In this document: positions 18,259-27,321 of the stretch, piece after piece
Position numbering within the stretch: the stretch's first letter is position 1
How the letters are laid out: each line of letters starts with the position of its first letter
Source: Simplicispira sedimenti
GTDB lineage: Bacteria > Pseudomonadota > Gammaproteobacteria > Burkholderiales > Burkholderiaceae_C
DNA: 64,000 bases
Direction of reading: 5' to 3'
Assembly (NCBI RefSeq): GCF_022760965.1
Contig: NZ_JAKVIJ010000009.1
Span: 1-64,000, forward strand
Position numbers and translations under genes: made by a program
Notes under the pieces: generated by a model
Told to the model about the DNA's origin: nothing
What the model saw: the letters and a program-made list of their open reading frames with translations, nothing else
Databases searched by the model: none

Positions 18259-19866
18259 ATGCCTGTATTGCAGACCCAACTCAATGCCCGCTCGGCCGAC
18301 TTTCAAGCCAATGCCGCTGCCATGCGCGTGCTGGTCGATGACCTGAACGCCCAGATCGACAAGGTCGCTGCCGGTGGCGGCGAGGCCGCGCGCGCCAAGC
18401 ATGTGGCACGGGGCAAGCTGCTGCCGCGCGAGCGCGTGGCGAACCTGCTCGACCCCGGCACGCCGTTCCTGGAGTTGGCGCCGCTGGCCGCGCTGAACAT
18501 GTACAACAACGACGCACCGGGCGCGGGCATCATCGCCGGCATCGGCCGCGTGAGCGGCGTGGACTGCATGATCGTGTGCAACGACGCCACGGTGAAGGGC
18601 GGCACCTACTACCCCATGACGGTGAAGAAGCACCTGCGCGCCCAGGAAGTGGCGGCGCAGAACCGCCTGCCCTGCATCTACCTGGTGGACTCGGGCGGCG
18701 CCAACCTGCCCAACCAGGACGACGTGTTCCCGGACCGCGAGCACTTTGGCCGCATCTTCTTCAACCAGGCCAACATGAGCGCCCAGGGCATCGCCCAGAT
18801 CGCCGTGGTCATGGGCAGTTGCACGGCCGGCGGCGCCTACGTGCCCGCGATGAGCGACGAGTCCATCATCGTGAAGAACCAGGGCACCATCTTCCTGGGC
18901 GGCCCGCCGCTGGTGAAGGCCGCCACGGGCGAGGTGGTGAGTGCCGAAGACCTGGGCGGCGGCGACGTGCACACGCGCCTGTCGGGCGTGGCCGACCACC
19001 TGGCGCAGAACGACCTGCACGCGCTCAAGCTGGCGCGCCATGCGGTGGCCAATCTGAATAAAAACAAGGCTGCATCGCCCGCCGATACTGCGCCAGTAGC
19101 TCCTAAATATGCAGCAGAAGAACTGTACGGCGTGATCCCCACCGACACGCGCAAGCCCTTCGACGTGCGCGAGATCATCGCCCGCATCGTCGACGGCAGC
19201 GAGTTCGACGAATTCAAGGCGCGCTTCGGCAGCACCCTGGTGTGCGGCTTCGCGCGCGTCGAGGGCATGCAGGTCGGCATCATCGCCAACAACGGCATCC
19301 TGTTCAGCGAGAGCGCGCAGAAGGGCGCGCACTTCATCGAGCTGTGCTGCCAGCGCAAGATCCCGCTGGTGTTCCTGCAGAACATCACCGGCTTCATGGT
19401 CGGCCGCAAGTACGAGAACGAAGGCATCGCGCGCCACGGCGCCAAGCTGGTGACGGCGGTGGCCACGGCGGCCGTGCCCAAGTTCACCATCATCATCGGC
19501 GGCAGCTTCGGCGCCGGCAACTACGGCATGTGCGGCCGCGCCTACTCGCCGCGCTTCCTCTGGATGTGGCCCAACGCGCGCATCTCCGTGATGGGCGGCG
19601 AGCAGGCCGCGAGTGTGCTGGCCACCGTCAAGCGCGACGGCATCGAATCCAAGGGCGGCCAGTGGAGCATGGAGGAAGAGGAAGCCTTCAAGGCCCCCAT
19701 CCGCCGCCAGTACGAAGAGCAGGGCCACCCCTACTACGCCACCGCGCGCCTGTGGGACGACGGTGTGATCGACCCCGCCGACACGCGCCGCGTGCTGGCG
19801 CTGGGCCTCTCGGCCACGCGCAACGCGCCCATCGAGGACACCAAGTTCGGCGTGTTCCGCATGTAA
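18259..19866 (+). CDS. liuB: Methylcrotonyl-CoA carboxylase, carboxyltransferase (beta) subunit
   Basis: 535 residues from ATG 18259 (the frame is open upstream, but MPVLQTQLNARSADF is the family start). Two crotonase-fold carboxyltransferase halves are present, with GGTYYPMTVKKHLRAQEVA and the active-site region IIGGSFGAGNYGMCGRAY. It transfers CO2 from carboxybiotin on LiuD to 3-methylcrotonyl-CoA, giving 3-methylglutaconyl-CoA. The hinge between the halves (residues ~265-287) overlaps a diverged 66-bp repeat copy on the opposite strand. It heads the second leucine segment; dinB-like follows after 31 bp. Confidence 0.95.
   Translation: MPVLQTQLNARSADFQANAAAMRVLVDDLNAQIDKVAAGGGEAARAKHVARGKLLPRERVANLLDPGTPFLELAPLAALNMYNNDAPGAGIIAGIGRVSGVDCMIVCNDATVKGGTYYPMTVKKHLRAQEVAAQNRLPCIYLVDSGGANLPNQDDVFPDREHFGRIFFNQANMSAQGIAQIAVVMGSCTAGGAYVPAMSDESIIVKNQGTIFLGGPPLVKAATGEVVSAEDLGGGDVHTRLSGVADHLAQNDLHALKLARHAVANLNKNKAASPADTAPVAPKYAAEELYGVIPTDTRKPFDVREIIARIVDGSEFDEFKARFGSTLVCGFARVEGMQVGIIANNGILFSESAQKGAHFIELCCQRKIPLVFLQNITGFMVGRKYENEGIARHGAKLVTAVATAAVPKFTIIIGGSFGAGNYGMCGRAYSPRFLWMWPNARISVMGGEQAASVLATVKRDGIESKGGQWSMEEEEAFKAPIRRQYEEQGHPYYATARLWDDGVIDPADTRRVLALGLSATRNAPIEDTKFGVFRM
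19052..19117 (-). repeat. Diverged 66-bp repeat, copy L, inside liuB
   Basis: Read on the minus strand the segment aligns without gaps: CTGCTGCATATTTAGGAGCT at 1-20, GGCGC at 24-28 and GGGCG at 38-42. It encodes the Lys/Ala/Pro-rich hinge of LiuB, which is lower in GC than the flanks. The overall LiuB length is normal for the family, so this is either a replacement of a variable linker or a chance resemblance. Confidence 0.45.
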
Positions 19867-19897
19867 GAAGAACGCACGCCGACGCACGGAACACCCC

Positions 19898-20407
19898 ATG
19901 GACGCCGCCGCCCACTTTGGCCAGCTCGCACGCTACAACGTGTGGGCCACCGAGCGCCTGCTCCGGGCCGTGGACGCGCTGCCCGAGGCGGACTACCGGC
20001 GCGACCTGGGCCTGTTCTTCCGCAGCATCCACGGCACGCTCAGCCACCTGCTGGTGGGCGAGCACCTGCTGTGGTTCGTGCGCTTTGCCGAGGGCAGCTC
20101 GCCGCGCGTGGCGCTGGACGCCGAGGTCGAGAGCGACCGCGCACACCTGGCCAGCCGCCTGCGCGAGGGTGCGGCGCGCTGGGAGCCGCTGATCGCCGGC
20201 TGGCCCGCGCAGCGCTGGGATGGGGTGCTGTCCTACACCACCATGCGCGGCACCTCGGCCACGCTGCCCTTCGCCGCCACGCTCGCGCATGTGTTCAACC
20301 ACGGCACGCACCACCGCGGGCAGATCACGGCGGCGCTCACCGCGCTGGGCCAGCCCTGCCCGGAGCTCGATCTCGTCTATTTCCTGCAAAACCCGCATAC
20401 GCCATGA
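19898..20407 (+). CDS. DinB/YfiT-like four-helix bundle protein
   Basis: 169 residues. The DinB-fold metal-site histidines are seen in THGTLSHLLVGEH-like form (HGTLSHLLVGEHLLWF, ~45-60) and in the C-terminal HVFNHGTHHRGQI (~134-146). Family members are metal-dependent and some act as thiol transferases (mycothiol or bacillithiol S-transferases). Which thiol would apply in a betaproteobacterium is unclear. It sits within the leucine operon and overlaps the liuC start by 4 bp (ATGA), so translation is likely coupled. It has no known role in leucine breakdown. Confidence 0.85.
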   Translation: MDAAAHFGQLARYNVWATERLLRAVDALPEADYRRDLGLFFRSIHGTLSHLLVGEHLLWFVRFAEGSSPRVALDAEVESDRAHLASRLREGAARWEPLIAGWPAQRWDGVLSYTTMRGTSATLPFAATLAHVFNHGTHHRGQITAALTALGQPCPELDLVYFLQNPHTP

Positions 20408-21189
20408 GCCAGAACCTTTCCATCACCCAGTCGGGCCCGGTCGCGCGCATCACGCTGACCCAGCCCGAGGTGCGCAACGCCTTCAGCGACGAAGTCATCG
20501 CCGAGATCGCTGCGGCCTTTCTCGACGTGGGCGCACGCCCCGACGTGCGCGCCGTGGTGCTGGCCGCCGAGGGCCCGGCCTTCTGCGCCGGCGCCAACCT
20601 CAATTGGATGCGCCGCATGGCCGACTACACGCGCGCCGAGAACATCGCGGACGCGGGCAAGCTCGCCGAGATGCTGCGCGTGATCTACGCCTGCCCCAAG
20701 CCCACCGTGGCGCGTGTGCAGGGCGACGTGTACGCCGGCGGCATGGGCCTGGTCGCGGCCTGCGACATGGCCGTGGCGGTGGACACGGCGGGCTTCTGCC
20801 TCAGCGAGGTCAAGCTCGGCCTGATCCCGGCCACCATCAGCCCCTACGTCATCCGCGCCATGGGCGCGCGCGCCGCGCACCGCTACTTCCTCACGGCCGA
20901 GCGCTTCGGTGCGGCCGAGGCGCTGCGCATCGGCTTCGTGCACGAGGTCGTGGCCGCAGACCAGCTTGACGCCAAGGTCGATGACATCGTCAAAGCCCTG
21001 GTCAGCGCCAGCCCGAACGCCGTGCGCGCCTGCAAGCAGCTGGTGCAGGACGTGGCGCAGCAGCAGATCGACGCGCAGCTCATCGCCGCCACCGTCGAAG
21101 GCATCGCCGACATCCGCGCGAGCGAAGAGGGCCGCGAGGGCGTGCAGTCCTTCCTGCAAAAGCGCAAACCGGCGTGGTTGCAGGCCTGA
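20404..21189 (+). CDS. liuC: 3-methylglutaconyl-CoA hydratase (enoyl-CoA hydratase family)
   Basis: 261 residues from ATG 20404, overlapping the dinB-like stop. It has a crotonase fold with oxyanion-hole motifs AGPAFCAGANLNWM-like (EGPAFCAGANLNWM, ~57-70) and GDVYAGGMGLVAACDMA (~105-121). In the leucine pathway LiuC hydrates 3-methylglutaconyl-CoA to HMG-CoA. The assignment relies on crotonase family plus its place between the two methylcrotonyl-CoA carboxylase subunit genes. The C-terminal SEEGREGVQSFLQKRKPAW is typical of hydratases. Confidence 0.92.
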   Translation: MSQNLSITQSGPVARITLTQPEVRNAFSDEVIAEIAAAFLDVGARPDVRAVVLAAEGPAFCAGANLNWMRRMADYTRAENIADAGKLAEMLRVIYACPKPTVARVQGDVYAGGMGLVAACDMAVAVDTAGFCLSEVKLGLIPATISPYVIRAMGARAAHRYFLTAERFGAAEALRIGFVHEVVAADQLDAKVDDIVKALVSASPNAVRACKQLVQDVAQQQIDAQLIAATVEGIADIRASEEGREGVQSFLQKRKPAWLQA

Positions 21190-21215
21190 GCTCGCACGCA
21201 TGCGCCTGAACGACC

Positions 21216-21935
21216 ATGGACCAGCTCTGGCTGCGCATCGTCCAGTGGCTCCACACCGTGGGGCTGCATGTGGACGCGGGCACCGCGCGGGACGTGGCCG
21301 AGGGCGCGGCACGGGCCACGGCCCAGCTCGACATGCCGGGCCTGCTGGCGCTGGCGGCCGCGCTGGGCTGGGCCAGCGGGTTCCGGCTCTATGCCGTGGT
21401 GTTCCTCGTCGGCCTGATGGGTGCGACCGGATGGCTGGTGCTGCCGCCGGGCCTGCAGGTGCTGCAGCACCCGGCGGTGCTGGCGGTGAGCGGCTTCATG
21501 CTGCTGGTCGAATTCTTCGCCGACAAGGTGCCCTGGCTCGACAGTGCCTGGGATGCGCTGCACACGGTGATCCGCATCCCGGCGGGGGCGGTGCTGGCGG
21601 CGGGGGTGTTCGGCGCCGACAACGCCACCATGGCCCTGGTGGCCGGCCTGCTGGGCGGTTCGCTCTCGGCCACGGCGCTGGCCACCAAGATGACCACGCG
21701 CGCGGCGGTCAATACCTCGCCCGAGCCATTTTCCAACTGGGGGCTGTCCTTCCTCGAAGACGGCCTGGTGGTGGCCGTGGTCTGGCTGGCCACGCAGCAC
21801 CCGCTGTGGTTCGGCGTGGCGCTGGCGTTCATGCTCATCGTGTCGGCACTGTTGCTGGTGCTGCTGTTCCGATTCCTGCGCGCGGTGCTGCGCCGCGTTG
21901 CCTCGTTTTTTTCTGGTTCTCCTGGAGTGGCCTAA
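21216..21935 (+). CDS. DUF4126 integral membrane protein
   Basis: 239 residues with about four to five hydrophobic segments (near 40-75, 85-105, 128-150, 175-225). It has the DUF4126 hallmarks ALGWASGFRLYAVVFLVGL and LVEFFADKVPWLDSAWDALH. The function is unknown. It lies between liuC and liuD, and its TAA is followed directly by the liuD ATG with no spacer, so it is embedded in the operon. A link to the carboxylase (for example metabolite transport) would be speculation. Confidence 0.85.
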   Translation: MDQLWLRIVQWLHTVGLHVDAGTARDVAEGAARATAQLDMPGLLALAAALGWASGFRLYAVVFLVGLMGATGWLVLPPGLQVLQHPAVLAVSGFMLLVEFFADKVPWLDSAWDALHTVIRIPAGAVLAAGVFGADNATMALVAGLLGGSLSATALATKMTTRAAVNTSPEPFSNWGLSFLEDGLVVAVVWLATQHPLWFGVALAFMLIVSALLLVLLFRFLRAVLRRVASFFSGSPGVA

Positions 21936-23942
<2,007 letters not shown>

Positions 23943-23979
23943 CAGACGTTTTGCGGCGGGCGGGGTACGCTCGGTGACC

Positions 23980-24900
23980 ATGAAAATCACCTTTTGCTGT
24001 ACCGATACCAAGGCCGATCCCTGGTTGCAGGGCCTGGCCGCCGCGTTGCCCGGCGCCGACATCACCGTCTGGCAACCGGGTGCTCCGGTGGCCGATTACG
24101 CCGTGGTCTGGGCGCCGCCCCAGCAGTTCCTGGACGAGCAGCAGGGCATCCAGGCTCTGTTCAACATCGGCGCAGGCGTCGATGCGCTGCTGCAGCGCCG
24201 CCTGCCGCCGGGCGCGCGCGTAGTGCGGCTCGACGATGCCGGCATGGCCGTGCAGATGGCCGAATACGTGTGCCACGCCGTCATCCGCCATTTCCGCGAA
24301 TTCGACCAGTACGAAGCCAGCATGCGCGCGGGCCAGTGGGCTTACCGCAAGCCGCGCCTGCGCCAGGACCTGCCCGTGGGCGTGATGGGCCTGGGCGTGC
24401 TCGGCGAGCGCGTGGCGAAGGCGCTGGCGCAGTTCGAGTTTCCGGTGAACGGCTGGAGCCGCTCGCCCAAGGCCATTGACGGCACCCGCGCCTTCAGCGG
24501 GCAGGACGGCTTCAATGACTTCCTGGCCGCCAGCCGCGTGCTCGTGAACCTGCTGCCGCTCACGCCCGAGACGCAGGACATCCTGAACCGTGACACCCTG
24601 GCGCGCCTGCAGCCGGGCGGCTACCTCATCAACGTCGCGCGCGGCGCGCACCTGGTCGAGGACGACCTGCTGGCGCTGCTCGACAGCGGTCACCTCGCGG
24701 GCGCCCAGCTTGACGTGTTCCGCACCGAGCCGCTGCCCGTGGGGCATCCGTTCTGGAGCCACCCGCGCATTTCCCTCACGCCCCACACCTCGGCGCGCAC
24801 GCTGCTGGGTGAGAGCATTGCCCAGATCGTGGGCAAGATCGCTGCGCTGGAGCGTGGCGAGGCCATCGCCGGTGTCGTGGACCCGGTGCGCGGCTATTGA
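23980..24900 (+). CDS. ghrA: Glyoxylate/hydroxypyruvate reductase A-type dehydrogenase
   Basis: 306 residues from ATG 23980 (an in-frame GTG lies 6 bp upstream). It is a D-2-hydroxyacid dehydrogenase of the GhrA group. NAD(P) motif GLGVLGERVAKAL, catalytic Arg in NVARGAHLVEDDLL, Glu in RTEPLPVGHPF, and His in LTPHTSAR. It reduces glyoxylate and hydroxypyruvate. Its presence between liuD and liuE, together with aceK earlier in the regulon, again points at the glyoxylate branch. The gap to liuE is 27 bp. Confidence 0.9.
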   Translation: MKITFCCTDTKADPWLQGLAAALPGADITVWQPGAPVADYAVVWAPPQQFLDEQQGIQALFNIGAGVDALLQRRLPPGARVVRLDDAGMAVQMAEYVCHAVIRHFREFDQYEASMRAGQWAYRKPRLRQDLPVGVMGLGVLGERVAKALAQFEFPVNGWSRSPKAIDGTRAFSGQDGFNDFLAASRVLVNLLPLTPETQDILNRDTLARLQPGGYLINVARGAHLVEDDLLALLDSGHLAGAQLDVFRTEPLPVGHPFWSHPRISLTPHTSARTLLGESIAQIVGKIAALERGEAIAGVVDPVRGY

Positions 24901-24927
24901 CAGCACTTCTTTCACAAGGACTTCCCC

Positions 24928-25833
24928 ATGAGCATCCCCTCCCGCGTTCAGATCATCGACGTCGGTCCGCGCGACGGTCTGCAGAACGAAAAATCCCCCG
25001 TGCCCGCCGAGGTCAAGATCGGCCTGGTGCAGCGCCTGCAGGAAGCCGGCCTGCACGAGATCGAGGTCACCAGCTTCGTCAGCCCCAAATGGGTGCCGCA
25101 GATGGCCGACAACGCCGAGGTCATGGCCGGCATCGAACGCAAGGCCGGCGTGCGCTATTCCGTGCTGACGCCCAACCTGCAGGGCTACGAGGCGGCGGTG
25201 AAGACGCGGCCCGACGAGATCGTGGTGTTCGGTTCGGCCAGCGAGGCCTTCAGCCGCAAGAACATCAACTGCAGCATCGCCGAGAGCATCGAGCGCTTCG
25301 CGCCCGTGGTCGAGGCCGCGCTGGCGGCCGGCATCCGCGTGCGTGGCGCCATGAGCTGCACCGTGGGCTGCCCCTACGAAGGCGAGGTCGCGCCGCAGCA
25401 GGTGGCCTACCTGGCCGGGTTGATGAAAGGCATCGGCGTGCAGCGCGTGGACGTGGCCGACACCATCGGCGTGGGCACGCCTCGCACGGTGCAGCGCGCC
25501 ATCGAGGCGGCGCTGCAGCACTATGGCATCGACGCGGTGTCGGGCCATTTCCACGATACCTACGGCCAGGCGCTGTCGAACACGCTGGCCGCGCTGGAGC
25601 TGGGCGTGTGGAACTATCAGGCCTCGGTGGCCGGCCTGGGCGGCTGCCCTTACGCCAAGGGCGCCACGGGCAACGTGGCCACCGAAGACCTGGTGTTCAT
25701 GCTGCGCGGCATGGGTATCGAGACCGGCATCGACCTCGACAAGCTTGTCGATGCGGGTGCCTACATCAGCGATTTTCTGGGCCGCAAGCCCAACTCGCGC
25801 ACGGCCGTGGCCCTGCTGAACAAGCGCGCCTGA
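24928..25833 (+). CDS. liuE: Hydroxymethylglutaryl-CoA lyase
   Basis: 301 residues, TIM-barrel DRE family. N-terminal DVGPRDGLQNE holds the catalytic Arg-Asp. The HFHDTYGQALSN metal site and the mobile-loop GLGGCPYAKGATGNVATED with its active-site Cys are intact. It cleaves HMG-CoA into acetoacetate and acetyl-CoA, completing leucine degradation. It has a clear AAGGA before the ATG, and is the last recognised leu-pathway gene. No acetoacetate CoA-transferase is in the window. Confidence 0.95.
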   Translation: MSIPSRVQIIDVGPRDGLQNEKSPVPAEVKIGLVQRLQEAGLHEIEVTSFVSPKWVPQMADNAEVMAGIERKAGVRYSVLTPNLQGYEAAVKTRPDEIVVFGSASEAFSRKNINCSIAESIERFAPVVEAALAAGIRVRGAMSCTVGCPYEGEVAPQQVAYLAGLMKGIGVQRVDVADTIGVGTPRTVQRAIEAALQHYGIDAVSGHFHDTYGQALSNTLAALELGVWNYQASVAGLGGCPYAKGATGNVATEDLVFMLRGMGIETGIDLDKLVDAGAYISDFLGRKPNSRTAVALLNKRA

Positions 25834-25883
25834 AAGCCTGAGCACCAGCGCGCAGGCGCCGCCGCCGCTACCATCGGGGAACC

Positions 25884-26396
25884 ATGACTGAAGCTATTCC
25901 TTCCCTTGATGCGCAGCCGCCCGGCCTGCAGCGTGTGGCCGCCGCGCTCCAGGCGGCCGGCCACCCCCACGGCCCACGCATGCTCGATGATGCGGCGCGC
26001 ACTGCGCAGCAGGCGGCCGACCAGCTCGGTGTGCAGCTTGGCCAGATTGCCAAGAGCATCATCTTCCGGCGCAAGGCCGATGATGTGGCCGTGCTCGTTA
26101 TCACCTCGGGCGACCGGCGTGTGGATGAGAAGAAGGTCGAGGCCCATGTGGGCAAGATCGGTCGTGCCGATGCCGGTTTCGTGAAGGATCGCACCGGCTT
26201 TTCCATCGGCGGCGTCTCGCCCGTGGCGCATGCCACGCCGCCGGTCACGCTGATCGACCGCGACCTGCTGCGCTTCGATGTGGTCTGGGCCGCCGCAGGG
26301 CACCCGCACGGCGTGTTTCCGCTCCACCCCGCCGACCTGGAGCGGCTCACTGGCGCACCCGTGGTCGATGTGGTGCAGGAGCCTGCTGCCCTATGA
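25884..26396 (+). CDS. YbaK/ProX-type aminoacyl-tRNA deacylase
   Basis: 170 residues, YbaK/EbsC-like fold. The conserved catalytic Lys is in IAKSIIFRR (~58-66), and the glycine-rich substrate loop FSIGGVSPVAHA (~113-124) and AAAGHPHGVF (~145-154) are present. Members hydrolyse mischarged aminoacyl-tRNAs such as Cys- or Ala-tRNAPro; the exact substrate is uncertain. Its stop overlaps the DUF1289 start by 4 bp. Confidence 0.88.
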   Translation: MTEAIPSLDAQPPGLQRVAAALQAAGHPHGPRMLDDAARTAQQAADQLGVQLGQIAKSIIFRRKADDVAVLVITSGDRRVDEKKVEAHVGKIGRADAGFVKDRTGFSIGGVSPVAHATPPVTLIDRDLLRFDVVWAAAGHPHGVFPLHPADLERLTGAPVVDVVQEPAAL

Positions 26397-26644
26397 GTGC
26401 TATCGAAGGTATAGCTGCTCGCGCTCGTCTGTTGGGCGAAGCGGGCTATTTTGATCCCAATTCCGACGAGGTCATTCCCTCGCCCTGCATCTCGGTCTGC
26501 CGCATGTCCGAGGACCGCAGCCACTGCGTGGGGTGCTTTCGCACCATTCCCGAGATCCGCGCCTGGGCCCAGGCCGACAGCGCCGAGCGCCTGGCCATCT
26601 GGGCTGCGCTGGCGCAGCGCGCCGGGATGGCTTTTCCACCCTGA
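26393..26644 (+). CDS. DUF1289 small Cys-rich protein with repeat-derived N-terminus
   Basis: 83 residues. The DUF1289 core is SPCISVCRM...CVGCFRTIPEIRAW (residues ~30-55) with four cysteines spaced like a metal site, and a Trp-rich C-terminus. Its function is unknown. Residues 2-22 (SAIEGIAARARL and onward to FDP) are encoded by repeat copy D, so the N-terminal quarter of the protein is a translated repeat. ATGA overlap with the preceding ybaK-like gene suggests coupled translation. Confidence 0.85.
   Translation: MSAIEGIAARARLLGEAGYFDPNSDEVIPSPCISVCRMSEDRSHCVGCFRTIPEIRAWAQADSAERLAIWAALAQRAGMAFPP
26397..26462 (+). repeat. 66-bp dispersed repeat, copy D, forming the DUF1289 5' end
   Basis: GTGCTATCGAAGGTATAGCT at 1-20, GCGCT at 25-29, TGGGCG and GCGGGC in the second half, and ATTTTGAT near the end, all at family spacing. 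It starts 4 bp after the DUF1289 start codon and is read in the frame GCT-ATC-GAA, the same frame used in the uvrA copies E and G. Confidence 0.85.
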
Positions 26645-26679
26645 AGCCCCCACCCTGACGTCCCCACCAAGGAGCTGCC

Positions 26680-27321
26680 ATGAAGCACATCGTCTTTCAC
26701 CTGGACTTCGTTTCGCCGTACGCCTGGCTGGCCTTCGAGCGTTTGCCAGATGTGCTGGAGGGCCTGAGCCACAGCGTGGAGTACCGGCCGGTACTGCTGG
26801 GCGCGTTGCTCAAGCAGCATGGCAACCCGGGGCCGGCGGGCATTGCGCCCAAGCGCGACTGGACCTACCGCCATGCCTTATGGCTGGGCCATTCGCTGGG
26901 TGTGCCGCTGGCGATGCCCGCGCGCCATCCGTTCAATCCGCTGGCGCTGCTGCGCCTGGCGCTGGCCTGCAGCGAGGACGGCAGCATCAACCGCTTTGTC
27001 ACCGGCACGGTGTTCCGCCATGTCTGGCAGGGCGGGCAGGATGCGCTCGATGCCGAGCGGCTTACGCAGCTCGCTGCCGAACTGGAGCCCCAGCGCAAGC
27101 CGGGCGACGAGGATGGCGCCCGCGCCAAGGCGCTGCTGCGCGCCAACACCGAGGCCGCCACGGCGCGCGGCGTGTTCGGTGTACCGGCGCTGGAGGTGGA
27201 TGGCAAGGTCTTCTGGGGCTACGACAGCCTGCCCATGCTGCGCGCCTACCTGGAGGGCGACGCCTGGTTCGGCCAAGGCTGGGAGTCCGCTGCAAGCGTG
27301 GCGCAAGGCCTGCCGGTTTGA
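26680..27321 (+). CDS. 2-hydroxychromene-2-carboxylate isomerase/DsbA-family protein
   Basis: 213 residues, thioredoxin-like DsbA fold with helical insertion. The glutathione-site Ser is S12 in DFVSPYAW, in place of a CxxC motif. The cis-Pro loop GVFGVPALEVDG is present near residue 165. Members are glutathione-dependent isomerases such as NahD, and many homologues outside naphthalene pathways have unknown substrates. No aromatic degradation genes are nearby. AAGGAGCTGCC precedes the ATG. The next gene begins one base after the stop. Confidence 0.85.
   Translation: MKHIVFHLDFVSPYAWLAFERLPDVLEGLSHSVEYRPVLLGALLKQHGNPGPAGIAPKRDWTYRHALWLGHSLGVPLAMPARHPFNPLALLRLALACSEDGSINRFVTGTVFRHVWQGGQDALDAERLTQLAAELEPQRKPGDEDGARAKALLRANTEAATARGVFGVPALEVDGKVFWGYDSLPMLRAYLEGDAWFGQGWESAASVAQGLPV

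Noticed and set aside
19898..20407. DinB as DNA polymerase IV
   Set aside because: The protein is a 169-residue four-helix DinB-fold/YfiT-type protein with metal-site His, not a polymerase.
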